DNA of 64,000 bases, taken from assembly GCA_016169945.1 (NCBI GenBank), contig JADLSH010000012.1, positions 87,544-151,543 of the forward strand, given 5' to 3'. A program made the position numbers and the translations under genes. The notes beneath the pieces were generated by a model. That model made no database searches and had not been told where the DNA came from. It worked only from the letters and a program-made list of their open reading frames with translations. This document shows, in pieces, positions 1 through 11,900 of the stretch (positions are counted from its first letter, which is position 1; each line of letters opens with the position of its first letter). This DNA comes from Trachythela sp. YZ-2020. Taxonomy: Eukaryota; Cnidaria; Anthozoa; Malacalcyonacea; Clavulariidae.

Positions 1-239
1 TCCAGTATAAATAAAGTTAGTTTAGTTTAGGTTTCCTCCTGTAGTAACACTGGATCAATAAGAGATGACCCTTACTGGACCTCTAGGAAGAACAGTTTAG
101 AACTGATAGAGCTATCCAGTATAAATAAAGTTAGTTTAGTTTAGGTTTCCTCCTGTAGTAACACTCGATCAATAAGAGATGATTCTTACTGGACCTCTAG
201 GGAGAACAGTTTAGAACTGATAGAGCTATCCAGTATTAC
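1..239 (+). repeat. 114-bp tandem repeat, about two units
   Basis: Two head-to-tail units; the phrase TCCAGTATAAATAAAG starts at 1 and again at 115, giving a 114-bp period. The same unit recurs at 5.5, 7.0, 10.5, 12.9 (reverse), 14.6, 28.5 and 31.0 kb. It is the tail of the SINE-like family described at 28365. It lies in an intron of the upstream partial gene. Confidence 0.9.
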
Positions 240-273
240 TCACCGATGCTAAACTTTTTGGTTTATGTTCCAG

Positions 274-593
274 AATGTCAGCAATCTATCAAAGTTTATT
301 GCAAACATTAAAAAAGACAACTACCAAAGAAGATCTAGAATGGTATGCTAATATTAATGGTGTACATGCGAAGTTGGAGGTACCAGAATATGAGGTGAGA
401 TATATAGTCAAGATTTGCAGTTCGTTTTCATTCATTTATTCAACAAACAACCAAACCTTACTACGAACTCTTTCTTTGCCAGGAATATGATCCTAGCACG
501 AGCAATCAATCAGCTGCCAGCACACAAGACAACCCGAACGATGACAATACTTCGGCGAAACGAAATAAAAGCGGTGTTTGTACTACACTGTAA
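274..593 (+). CDS. 3' end of an unrecognised gene (last two coding exons)
   Basis: Two exons: 274-394 (after a TTCCAG acceptor, one base of split codon, then MSAIYQSLLQTLKK) and 483-593, joined in phase 0 by an 88-bp GTGAGA...CAG intron. The first encodes LEWYANINGVHAKLEVPEY; the second is a hydrophilic Ser/Asn/Asp tail ending KSGVCTTL and TAA at 591-593. The gene begins upstream of the window; the ATG at 275 is probably internal because it directly follows an acceptor. An AATAAA at 629-634 is a likely poly(A) signal. I do not recognise the family. The matching phase, a soluble charged composition and the poly(A) signal support a real gene end. Confidence 0.6.
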
Positions 594-628
594 ATATAGA
601 ATTGTACAAAGACTGCTTTTGGTACGGT

Positions 629-634
629 AATAAA
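629..634 (+). terminator. Probable poly(A) signal of the 5'-truncated gene
   Basis: AATAAA 36 bp after the stop codon at 593. Confidence 0.5.
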
Positions 635-1641
635 ATCATCTTATTTCAAACTGTTAGTTAAGAACACAACTATTTTACTCACATTATTTGATACCACAGA
701 AACCTGGTTTCATTTTAGTGGCAACTTTGTTCAACTGGCCGTTGTGAAGTAGTGTCGATATTATATCTCTACAATCAGTAATGACTGTCTTACATACATA
801 AAAGACGAGATAGATCTATCCAGACTATTTCAAATTGGGATTATGGCTTGGTCACGTTATTGCCTGTGTGGCTGCGTGTATAGTGACAATGTATTTCTAG
901 ATAATTGTACTCTATTGTATGGTTATTTATTGTACTGTTTGCATCGTGTTTTATGGTGTAACAAATTTTTCTGTAAATAGACACCGTAAATATAATATGT
1001 GAAGTGTGGTGTAATGAAACATAATTGTATTCATTTATATATAGTGATATTATATAGCATAATTATATAGACGATTTGCATGGTAATGTTTTTGATTTAC
1101 TGTTCAGAATAAAAATACCTACAGGCTGCCCCGGTCAAACGAGGGTGTGAGTTGATGGTCAATGACAATGAGAGTCGCAACTCTCGCTCACGTTTGATCG
1201 CCAGCTTTCATCAACTTTGAGCTGGTTCAAATTTTGATGAGAGTTGATGCTAGTTTTCCATCGTTTGACCAGTACGCGTGGTAATATCCAGTGAACTCTC
1301 ATGCAATTCGTGTTCTCGTTTGACCGAGTTGATGAAACTCTCATGTAAACTCTCGCTTGCTAACTGTCCGTTGTAATGGTTGTATATAGAGGTGTCCCTT
1401 ACTAGAGCCAGGTTTCACAGCAGTATTATCAAATATGCTTTGGTTTGAACCAGTTAACCAATTCAAATGAACATTATAGTCTATATTCTTGTCTATTGCG
1501 ACCTGTGGCCACCCGTGTCACTTTAATAAACAGTTCTCTTTAAACGACGAACTTTTGTTGAGGCAATAAACCACCTGTAAACAATAGTGACTTTCTAGTT
1601 TTGATTTTATATATAAATCCCGATGTAAAACAAGAAATAGA
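635..1641. other. Intergenic: unique AT-rich DNA plus one dispersed repeat
   Basis: No convincing ORF. From about 1130 to 1365 lies a dispersed repeat built from GTTTGACCGG and AACTCTCATG phrases in both orientations; the rest is AT-rich sequence without recognised structure. The end of this interval should hold the promoter of the convertase gene, but I see no clear core element beyond TATATAAA at about 1609. Confidence 0.5.
1130..1365. repeat. Dispersed CGTTTGACCGG / CTCTCATG repeat, copy 1
   Basis: Begins near CCCCGGTCAAACGAG and contains inverted and direct repeats of AACTCTCATGCAA and TCGTTTGACC. Related copies are at 1985-2190 and 4975-5260 (convertase introns), and a tandemly amplified 77-bp version is at 23634 and 50500. 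The inverted CGGTCAAACGAG / TCGTTTGACCGG ends suggest a MITE, but exact borders are not clear. Confidence 0.6.
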
Positions 1642-4600
1642 ATGCTTTTAAAGAACTTTATTTTTAGTCTAGTGATAGGTTTTTGTTTTATATTGAATAC
1701 GAATGCACGGCCATCGAAAAACAAGGGACAAAAGCGAGGACAAACGAAGGATGAAAAGTCGGAGCCAAAATTAACCAAAGAAGAATGGAAACAGATTCAT
1801 AAATTTGAAGACGCACTTAAAGATGAAGAAGGGAAATTATTTTATACAGATTCATGGGCTGTACAGTTGACAGACCCGGCTGAAGTTGAAGTGGCTGATA
1901 GACTGGCGGCTAAACATGGCTTTATTAATTTAGGAAAGGTTTGTAGTTTATATAAACACGACTTTGTGTTAAAGCTTAAAGCCTTGGTCCACTGTGCTTG
2001 GTCTAACGAGGATCTGTGAGAGATGCAACTCTCGGCTCTCGATCGTGTTTGAGCGCCATGGAACTCTCATCAACTTTGAGCTGGTTCAAAGTTTGATGAG
2101 AGTTTTTACTCGTCTGACCGGTACGTGTGGTAATATCCAGTCAACTCTCATGCAATTCTTGTTCTCGTTTGACCGGAGCATGAGAGTGTCCATATCAAGA
2201 TAATCGATGTTATAGAGTGTCGATAAGTCTCTGTAATCAGTAAAATGAGTAAAATCGTCCGGCATCAGAGAGAGCAAAATAACAAAGTAGGGTGCATCAG
2301 AGCACATTGCTGTTTTATAAGAGACATTGGCAGATACTCTGGTTAACTCCATATTGAAGTATATACCCTTGACGAGTAAAATGATCTCACGTTAAACAGA
2401 GTAAAATACACTGCAGTTAGAAGTATGCCCTCGGCAAATAAAATCATCTGACGTTAGTAAGATACAATAACAGTGGAGCGCATTCTGTTGTTGTCACGCT
2501 TGATGGGTAAAAAATAAATTCTTTACTTCAAAGGTTGGAAGCCTTCAAGGTTACTATCATTTCAAACATATTGGAAACTCATTTCGTGGAAAAAGAAGTA
2601 CGCATGAAAAAACAACAATGTTGATGTCTGAAGACGAGGTTTGAACAAAATAGATAGTATATTATGTACAACTAAATTGACTCTATTTATACAGGATACT
2701 ATACTATTCTTCCTAGAGATCCAGTAAGAGACATCCTTTATTGGTCCAATGTTACTATAGGACAGAAGTACCCGGAGAAAACCTGCAGTGTTTGGTAGAG
2801 TCAAACTTGAAGCACTCTTCTCACATGTGACTGAGGTGAAATTATAATCAGACAACTGCATATTGCAGGAATCAAACCTCGGTCACAGAGATGAAAGACC
2901 CATGCACGTTACACTGTGTCACCAACACTCCCTTGTTGAACAAAACCTCAAAGACAAGTTATGACAAAAACAAATGAGTTTCATACACCTATCTTTATCG
3001 CCTAGGTATTATGGGCAGAGCGTCAACATGTCCTCAACAGAAACAAACGAGATGGTGTACCTGCAGATCCGAAATTTCTAGATCAATGGTATTTGGTATG
3101 AACATTTTGAATATTATTGTCTACGGTCAAATTAGTTTAGTTTCCAAATTCCTAATCTAGTAGATGACGTATATAGCGTATTCTCTGTCGCTATAGTAAT
3201 TGGTGGCAGCAGTGAAATATGATCAGTATACTCCTTCTTAAGAATATTTTTATCATCCAGTTTAACCAAGGTCAGTCATCTGGGCCCGCAGGTGTTGATG
3301 TCAATGTGATGCCGGTCTGGCGTAGTGGTATCACAGGACGTGGTGTAGTGGTCAGTATACTGGATGATGGTATGTTCTTATGTTGAGGTCGATCTTACTT
3401 ATACTGGGTTTTACTAATGGTTACAGGACAACAGATGGTGATCAACTTCAGAAATGTTGACACATTAAACTGCATCTCTCAATTCTATTTATACTACAAC
3501 ATATAATGAGAAGAATTAACATTATTTTCTCACTCTGATAACTGCAGGTTGACCACCATCTGCTGCAAGATAGGGCTTAGTGAAACCTACCAATAGTCTA
3601 GTTCAGTTTAATACGTTAAATTGTTTATGACACGAAAATTACTTCATTTTGATTACATTTTTTCTATCATATTTAAAGTTGCTTTAAACTTACGCTTTAC
3701 GCTTTTTCTTTTTTTTTCACTATGAGATATAACGATTTATATTCAATTTTCTTCGTCCTGACAGGCGTTGACAGCACCCACCCGGATTTACATGACAACT
3801 TCGTAAGTTCTCCAAAGTTTTAGAAGTAAAAGCAATTCGTGATAGAAAACTAAATCTAAATTAACTTTATTTATACTGGATAACGCTATCAGTTCTAAAC
3901 TGTTTTCCGACTGACATGAAATTATAATCAGACAACTGCATATTGCAAGAATCGATCAGGTGAACGACACATGCATGACCCGTGCATACCATGGTACGCA
4001 AACACTCACAAACAATCTCTAACATCTTTTTGTTTCATTTTGAAAGGACCAGAAAGCGAGTTACGATTTTAATGATATGGACGCTGATCCACACCCACGT
4101 GACACAGATCCAGACAATTGGTAGGTGATGCATTCGTTGGTTAACCCAGACTATATGCCCGAGTCTCTTGCTAATCCACTCTATCAATGTTTTTCAGTCA
4201 TGGTACGCGCTGTGCAGGTGAAGTTGCAGCCAAGGCGAACAACAGCATCTGTGGTGTGGGGGTCGCATATAATGCTAATATCGGAGGTATGGCATAGAAA
4301 ATTAACATATAGGATATAAAATATTTCGTGGAGTCCGAATGAATATTATTTCTGTTATTATTTCTGCACTACTGAAGATGGAATAATTAAAGTATTTTAC
4401 TCATTTTGTTTTAAAGACATTATTAAAGATTATATTCATTTCTAGGGGTAAGAATGTTAGATGGTCAGGCTACAGATGTGCTTGAAGGAAGTGCTCTAAG
4501 TTTTCAAGCAAACTACATCGATGTCTACAGTAATTGTTGGGGACCAAAAGATGACGGGAAGACGTTTGGTAAACCTGGAAAACTTGCTCAGGAAGCTTTG

Positions 4601-7600
4601 AAGGAAGGTGCATTCAAGGTATGGAAACATCAATAAGATAAGTTCTAACTTTGTAGCGCTCTAACCAGCTCAGAGATGGTAAATGTAATATCTACCTTTT
4701 CTAGGGCAGAGGTGGTAAAGGTAATATCTACGTCTGGGCAACAGGGAATGGTGGGTTGACAGACGATGATTGCAATTGTGATGGTTATACAACCAGTATA
4801 TATACCATATCTGTTGGATGTATTGGTGACCATGGCCTTTCAGCTTACTATACAGAACTTTGTTCATCAACCCTCGCTGTGACGTTTAATGGAGGATCTC
4901 ATCGAGAGAAAGAAGAGAATAAAATTGTAAGTTTGATTACGAAGTCTAAACTAAACTTTTGTGATATATTCAAGTTAAGCCCTCATGGGGTCACACGAGG
5001 ATATGAGTTGCTCGCGTTTGACCGCAAACTCTCATCAACTCTCATGCACACTCATCATAACTGTTATCAACTTTGAACTGGTTGAAATTTTGATGACAGC
5101 GCAATGACAGTTTCCCTCGTTTGACCGGCACGCGCGGTGATATCCAGTAAACTTTCATTGTCGTTTGACCCGACATAAGAGTTGATAAAACTCTCATGCA
5201 AACTCTCGCTTGCCAACTCTCATCAACTCTCAGTCTCGTTTGGCCGGGCCTTTACTTGCTGAGAAATCAATTTTCACGCGCAGGTTCTACCCCAACCATT
5301 GCGATGCTATTGACCTACATGTTCCAAATCTACTTCCAGGTTACAACAGACTTACATCACAGATGTACAGAGGAATTTAAAGGAACGTCTTCTGCGGCCC
5401 CGTTGGCTGCCGGGATGATTGCACTCGCATTAGAAGCAAAGTAAGTCACCGAGTTTTTGAACACGATCATGGATTGAGCGTTCTACTACATTTAATACAT
5501 GGCGGTGATCCTTACTGGACCTCTAGAGAGAACAGTTTAGAACTGATAGAGCTATCCAGTATAAATAAAGTTAGTTTAGTTTAGGTTTCCTCCTGTAGTA
5601 ACATTGGATCAATAAGAGATGACCCTTACTGGACCTCTAGAGAGAACAGTTTAGAACTGATAGAGCTATCCAGTATAAATAAAGTTAGTTTAGTTTAGGT
5701 TTCCTCCTGTAGTAACACTGGATCAATAAGAGATGACCCTTACTGGACCTCTAGGAAGAACAGTTTAGAACTGATAGAGCTATCCAGTATAAATAAAGTT
5801 AGTTTAGTTTAGGTTTCCTCCTGTAGTAACACTGGATCAATAAGAGATGACTCTTACTGGACCTCTAGAGAGAACAGTTTAGAACTGATAGAACTATCCA
5901 GTATAAATAAAGTTAGTTTAGTTTAGGTTTCCTCCTGTAGTAACACTGGATCAATAAGAGATGATCCTTACTGGACCTCTAGAGAGAACAGTTTAGAACT
6001 GATAGAGCTATCACTAGGATCTATCTTTATGGATTCAGTGTTACTACGGGAGGAGACCAAAGTACCCAGTGGAAACAATCAGACAACTGTATATTGCAGG
6101 AATCTAATTCTGGACCAGATACGTGAACTAGCACACGCATGAACACTGTGTTAGCCCCCTTACTGAAGTCGTATTTTTCTCCCTAGTCCAAACCTAACAT
6201 GGCGAGATGTTCAACACGCGATAGTTGAAAGTGCTCAAGTGACGAGCCCAGTAGATGAAGGATGGTTGAGCAATGGAGCAGGATATCATTTTAATCATAA
6301 GTTTGGGTTTGGAAGATTGGACGCTTATGAACTTGTAAAGAAAGCAAAGTCGTGGAAAAATGTCGCTCCCCAGCTGATCTGTAAGGGACCATCCAGTGAA
6401 ACACAGCAGTAAGTAGGGAAATATTGAGTGATAGATAAGAGTAAGTGGGGATGTATTTAGCGATATACAGGAGTAAGTAGGGATATACCGAGTGATAGAT
6501 GATAGTAAGTAGGGATATTATTGAGTGATAGATAATACAGACTTTATGACTTTTGAAATAAAATTTCCATATTTTTTCCCACTACTCTAGGGAGATCCCA
6601 GCAGGAGGAACACTATCGGTTACCATAGATACAATTGCGTGTGCAGACACGAAGTACGATATAGAAAAACTGGAACATGTAACGCTGACCATGAGCTTCC
6701 AACATCGCAGGCGCGGGCAGGTCAGCATCGATCTCTTCTCGCCGAGTGGGACTAGGAACGAAATGCTGTCGACACGTCGCTATGACGACTCCAGAAACGG
6801 GCTTCATGATTGGACATTTATGACGGTGCATAACTGGGGAGAAAACCCGAAAGGCGTGTGGATTATGAATGTTACTGATAATATAAACATCATGGGAAAA
6901 CACCTGAACGCAGGCACATTTGTTCAACATGATACCAGTAAACAGGCGGCCGATGTCGAGGATCTTGAGCAGGAGGTTGGTACTGGACTACTAAACTTAG
7001 AGAATATATAGAGCTATCCAGTATAAATAAAGTTAGTTTAGTTTAGGTTTCCTTCTGTAGTAACACTGGATCAATAAGAGATGACTCTTACTGGACCTCT
7101 AGAGAGAACAGTTTAGAACTGATAGAGCTATCCAGTATAAATAAAGTTAGTTTAGTTTAGGTTTCCTTCTGTAGTAACACTGGATCAATAAGAGATGGCT
7201 CTTACTGGACCTCTAGAGAGAACAGTTTAGAACTGATAGAGCCATCCAGTATAAATAAAGTTAGTTTAGTTTAGGTTTCCTCCTGTAGTAAGACTGGATC
7301 AATAAGAGATGACCCTTACTGGACCTCTAGGAAGAACAGTTTAGAACTGATAGAGCTATCCAGTATAAATAAAGTTAGTTTAGTTTAGGTTTCCTCCTGT
7401 AGTAACACTGGATCAATAAGAGATGACCCTTACTGGACTTCTAGGAAGAACAGTTTAGAACTGATAGAGCCATCCAGTATAAATATAGTTAGTTTAGTTT
7501 AAGAGTCCAGCGTTATGGAGAGTTTACAGACCTCAGACTATATAATGTAAGTTCATTGTTTTTGTGTAGGTTATCGACGACCAGAAGAAAACGGAAGAAC

Positions 7601-8553
7601 TAGAACTTGCCAAGAATGGGAAAGGCACCCCCCGTGCAAACCAAGAAAATGTGCATTATCCGGAGGGTGTGAAGAAATTCATCATAGACCGAGGAATGCC
7701 AAGAACTGAAGATAGAAAATATTTCACTGGAGGTTATGGTGAGTTTGTTCTTAAATAAAATACTTGAGCTAGATTATGACAAGTCTGTGTATATAAAGTT
7801 TAAATCATGTTAATATCTTACTGGAGCTAAGAACTAGACTATCCATGAATTCACTTCTTACAGAGCCTGGCTTAAACACACAATCTGACTTTAGTAGTAA
7901 CTACCAATTGTTTTACCATTCTTAAGGTACAATATATCGAACTTAGTTAAACCTTCTAATTTTTCCACTTAATTCTGAATATTTGAGCTTTACGCAGCCT
8001 CCATTTTAGAAAGAGCTAGAATATTTTAACAAAGTTTATACTGAATATTTTTAGTAATAGGTTTAACCCTTTACATTAAGGACCTATACTATGTTTTTAA
8101 ACTAAATATTTTGTTCTCTTAGTCACCCAGCCTCCATTTTGGAACCAATCAACTTCAGCTTACTACAATAACTACAACTACGGCCGACCAATGACGTACG
8201 GTTACGAAAACCCACCGTACATTTCCGAATATCGCTACGACGAAGACCCGACGAGACAAAACTATGTAAAACGAGATACGATGTACGATCCATTATATCC
8301 CGCTGACGATCGGGAAAACTTCGTGACAGGTTCGGAGAACAAACGTGAACAGACGTATATTGATGCGCATCCGCAAGAGACGCTCGAGGAGACTGGATCC
8401 CAGAGAGTTCAAGTGAATAATGGATTTCAAGAAGACTTTGTTCCGGGGTTTAATTCCGAATCGGGACATGTGACCTCGGGGATTTTACTCCAATGGAAGT
8501 TGACATTTTATGGTACTGGCTCAGAGTCACTCGTTGATGACGATAGTTTATAG
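1642..8553 (+). CDS. Proprotein convertase, subtilisin/kexin type (PC1/3- or furin-like)
   Basis: Secretory-pathway Ca-dependent serine endoprotease that cuts precursors after dibasic sites. Fourteen exons with consistent phase: 1642-1938, 2534-2638, 3006-3095, 3261-3369, 3765-3802, 4047-4120, 4198-4286, 4446-4618, 4705-4926, 5340-5440, 6187-6408, 6591-6975, 7570-7738, 8123-8553; 834 aa. Residues 1-22 form a signal peptide. The prodomain has a secondary RGKR-S site (about 120) and primary RNKR-D site (after 149). Catalytic Asp199 (SILDDG), His239 (HGTRCAGE), oxyanion Asn340 (ATGNGG) and Ser416 (GTSSAAP) are all present. The P domain runs from about 507; HNWGENPKG resembles vertebrate PC1. It is interrupted at about 605-809 by a Tyr/Asn/charged insertion, then resumes [14 protein letters not shown]. 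No Cys-rich tail or membrane anchor. Donor of exon 12 (GTTGGT) is weak. Exact paralogue is uncertain. Confidence 0.93.
1985..2190. repeat. Dispersed CGTTTGACCGG / CTCTCATG repeat, copy 2
   Basis: In convertase intron 1. Shares GAGCTGGTTCAAA, CGTTTGACCGG and ATGCAATTC phrases with the copy at 1130-1365. It is followed (2215-2470) by degenerate copies of the AGTAAAATCGTC repeat listed at 15595. Confidence 0.6.
2735..2940 (-). repeat. SINE-like head fragment, reverse orientation
   Basis: Reverse complement of the head and middle of the family at 28365: contains the complements of AGAAGAGTGCTTC, GTTGTCTGATTATAA and a tRNA-like B-box region. A shorter piece is at 3880-4020. Both are in convertase introns. 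Confidence 0.7.
4975..5260. repeat. Dispersed CGTTTGACCGG / CTCTCATG repeat, copy 3
   Basis: In convertase intron 9; ends near TCTCGTTTGGCCGGGCC, which is inverted relative to the start of copy 1. This supports an element with terminal CGGTCAAACGAG-type inverted repeats. Confidence 0.55.
5504..6160. repeat. 114-bp tandem array (about 4.5 units) and SINE-like head fragment
   Basis: Direct 114-bp units run from 5504 to about 6012 in convertase intron 10. From about 6015 to 6160 the sequence switches to the reverse-oriented head and middle of the same family (AATCAGACAACTG, TATTGCAGGAATC), so two oppositely oriented insertions abut. Confidence 0.85.
7010..7505 (+). repeat. 114-bp tandem array, about 4.3 units
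   Basis: Same unit as at 1-239, in convertase intron 12. The array starts within about 35 bp of the weak exon 12 donor. Confidence 0.88.
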
Positions 8554-8959
8554 GGTATATTGGGTATATATGTATATACATTGGGTGCGTGAGGGGTATA
8601 TGGGGTATCCATGTGGTATATTAGGATATATATATATGATTTTCGGCTACGTTCGTCCGAATAAGTTCGGGTTATCAAAAAGTCAGGCAAAAGCCACGGA
8701 CTACAAGCGATTCCCTCTTAGGTATAAACAACCGATCGATATGATATCAGTAATGACTTATATATAATTAGTAATTTGATGATAATCAATTGTTTTGATT
8801 GTCATGTCAATCAGTCGATGCATTCGGGACAGTAATTGTCTGATAATCCGTGACTTAGTCAGGCTTATCGGTCGATAATACGAGATGTTTCGATGTCGAT
8901 AAGCAATATTACCATCATCATACCTTATACCACAGTTCAACGGCATAAATTTATACTTT
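8554..8959. other. Short interval between convergent convertase and DCAF6 genes
   Basis: Contains TATATG-rich simple sequence (about 8555-8640) and no recognisable gene. Both genes end here tail to tail. I do not see a clean AATAAA for either. Confidence 0.5.
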
Positions 8960-11900
8960 TCAATCTTCGTCCACGTCACTTTCTGAATCATCTGATGATT
9001 GGTTACCACTTCCGCCTGCAAAATATAATTTATTGAATAATTTGAATAAAAAATCTCCGAAGATATTTCAATTATACATTTCTATTTCTATCCACGAGCA
9101 CAGAATAGTAATTTTGGAACGAACTAAGATTATAAATCAATTCATGTAGTGTGACTGCGCGTTCAAATGACGCGTTCTGCGTGGGGATAAAATTACAGTT
9201 GAATCATAACATGTAGCTGAGACTGGAAGAATTAAAATATGCATATCGAAGTATTCAACTGTTCTATAAATGCGGTTGAGCTGCAATATGATTTGAATAT
9301 GCAAAAGGTTGCTTGAAGAAGAAGGAGTTTTCGCAGGGTTGAATCGTTTCATTTACACAGCAGACAAATATGCTGCTATAAAACATTGTTTAACGACAGT
9401 TCTTTTGTGGCTACATCGGAAAACAGAAATGATGATTGAACAGTTGAATACTTTGATATGCATATTGTAATACTCCTCGTCTCAGCCAGTGGCGTAACTA
9501 CTATGGGTTCGGACCGGGCTCAGACTGTAGAGCAAAAACAAATTGACAGGGAAGACTCTGAGAAACGAGAAATGCACGAACGCAACAACAAAATATCAAA
9601 AAGCAGTTAAAGCGTTTCTCAACCGTACGAACATTTTACGTAAACATAAACTCCACAATTCATCTATACATAAATGTAAATTAAAGATTTATGGTACAAC
9701 CGTACTAATTTCCAAACAAATTGTAAATTTTGATATGTTAAAATGTCGTTTTCTGACCATCAGAATTCGGTAAAATCTTCCGCCAAAGTCCAGGAAATGA
9801 CATTTCAGAGACATTTCCGGGTGCCATGTACTAGGGGGTCTTCAAAATGTTTGAACCGGGGGCCCCTTGATATAACGTTACGCCACTGGTCTCAGCTACA
9901 TGTTATGATTCAATTGGAATTTAGGATGCGCATGCAGTCGAAACTACGGATTGGTCAGAAATTCAACACGAAAGAGACAATCTATGGACGTTTATTACCG
10001 AGGTACCATGATAACGATACATTTCCTCTGTGTTTCGCTCATGAATGATTAACGCTACGAGAAGTGAATATTTATGAAAGTGACGTACCATGAAATCTGA
10101 CTCTATGTAGCGATGACAACACTCGGATCATGAATGACGCTGGAACAGTCAGTGTATCACGACTTTCTCGTAACATTCTCTCATTTCGAGCGATTACCTG
10201 GAAATATTCATAATACAAGTAAGGAAGAGACTATATTCAGCCCTAGCAAGTGACGTCACAACTCACAAATTCAAAGCACTGATTGTGAATGGATGGCGCT
10301 ATTGTTATGCAAAGCTTTGTTAGTTAAATATAACTGGTCATACCTCGTGAGCATTTTCCAGGGGGCAAACATTCAAAGCTGTTGGGGTCCATAGTTTGAT
10401 ATCATAGTCAATACCACTTGTAGCCAGCACTAACAAAGACAGGAAATAATCTCCATAATTATGAAATATGTGATCTCTAGGGAGAACAGTTTAGAACTGA
10501 TAAAGCTATCGAGTATAAATAAAGTTAGTTTAGTTTAGGTTTCCTCCTGTAGTAACACTGGATCAATAAGAGATGACTCTTACTGGACCTCTAGGAAGAA
10601 CAGTTTAGAACTGATAGAGCTATCCAGTATAAATAAAGTTAGTTTAGTTTAGGTTTCCTCCTGTAGTTGTTAAACAACATATCCCAGATTGAAATATAAA
10701 ACTCTTTCCTATAAATAAAACTTACTAGGCAAATAAGGATGAGGTTGAACGCAGTTGACAACATGACGATCACCCTCTAACAACATAACCACTTCAGATG
10801 TCTTTCTTGACCAGATAAATATTCTACCACAATCACTACCGCTTAATATATAGTCGTCTCCCCAGAAATTTGCTTCTTTGATCTAAATAGAAATATTTAA
10901 TTATATAGTAATTTATTTTGTTCTTTAAGTGCAGTCCATAGGTATTCCTAAGTTTTTCTAAGCGCTATCGTTGAGAAAATAATGTTCGATCTTTTCATTA
11001 GATGCAGTAATCTTAATATTAATTGAAATATTGGATATTACATTACATTGTTGGCTTTTCTTGTTATAAATATCGCGAAACTAAACGCTTCTGCTTTTTT
11101 CTTAAATAGTTTTACTTTCGGAAAATAAATTCTGTTTCTGCGAAAATGTTTATCCAACTTTTTCCATGTCTTTACGTCGAAAACAGTTTTGGCGGGAAAA
11201 TTTCAGGCTTGTATTTGAAATGAAAAATGAATCAGTAAGCGCTTACAAAACATAAAACGTCATTAAGTTTATGAACTTACCATCGTACGAGCATTTCTAT
11301 GTCCTCTAAACACTTGTTTGACATCAGAATGAACAGGAATATCACATGGAATTGTTTGAAAATCTTTTTTCACTCGAAAACGAAAGAAATTCTGAATCGT
11401 GGAAGCCGCTGCTTCTCGCCTCGAGTCATCGTCGACGGATCTCGATGTTTCCCCGATGTTGTCCTCGTGATTTTCCGGAGCTGCTCTGGAAGGACCAGAG
11501 TTCAGTGTAGGAGTTTTAGACCCTCGGCTATTCGTTCCCAAAGGTATCGTTACCCTGGTACGAACCTCCGATGTTGAATTAGTATTTTCTGAAGTTTCAA
11601 TCTCCGAGGGTACATTTCTCGTAGCATTAAGTTGAGTCCTTTCATTTGCTAGATTATTTCTGTCACCATCGGGTATTAATCCCTCACAATCTAGCAGTAA
11701 TGTTTGTGATTCCAAATTTTCACTATGTGGACTATTTTGTGTACTTGAATCTAACATCGAACTATCACTAGGGTCCGTAATATCAGACTCCGTTGTTTCA
11801 GTCTCTGATCCCAGTGTTTCAGGTGACAACACTCCAGTTTGTGCCCCAGAGTGTAATGTCCGGGTGGGCACAAATGCCCGGGAATTTATCGCCGGTGAAG

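Noticed and set aside
1159..1344. ORFs within the GTTTGACCGG repeat
   Set aside because: Dispersed non-coding repeat with several copies in introns; frames are not conserved between copies.
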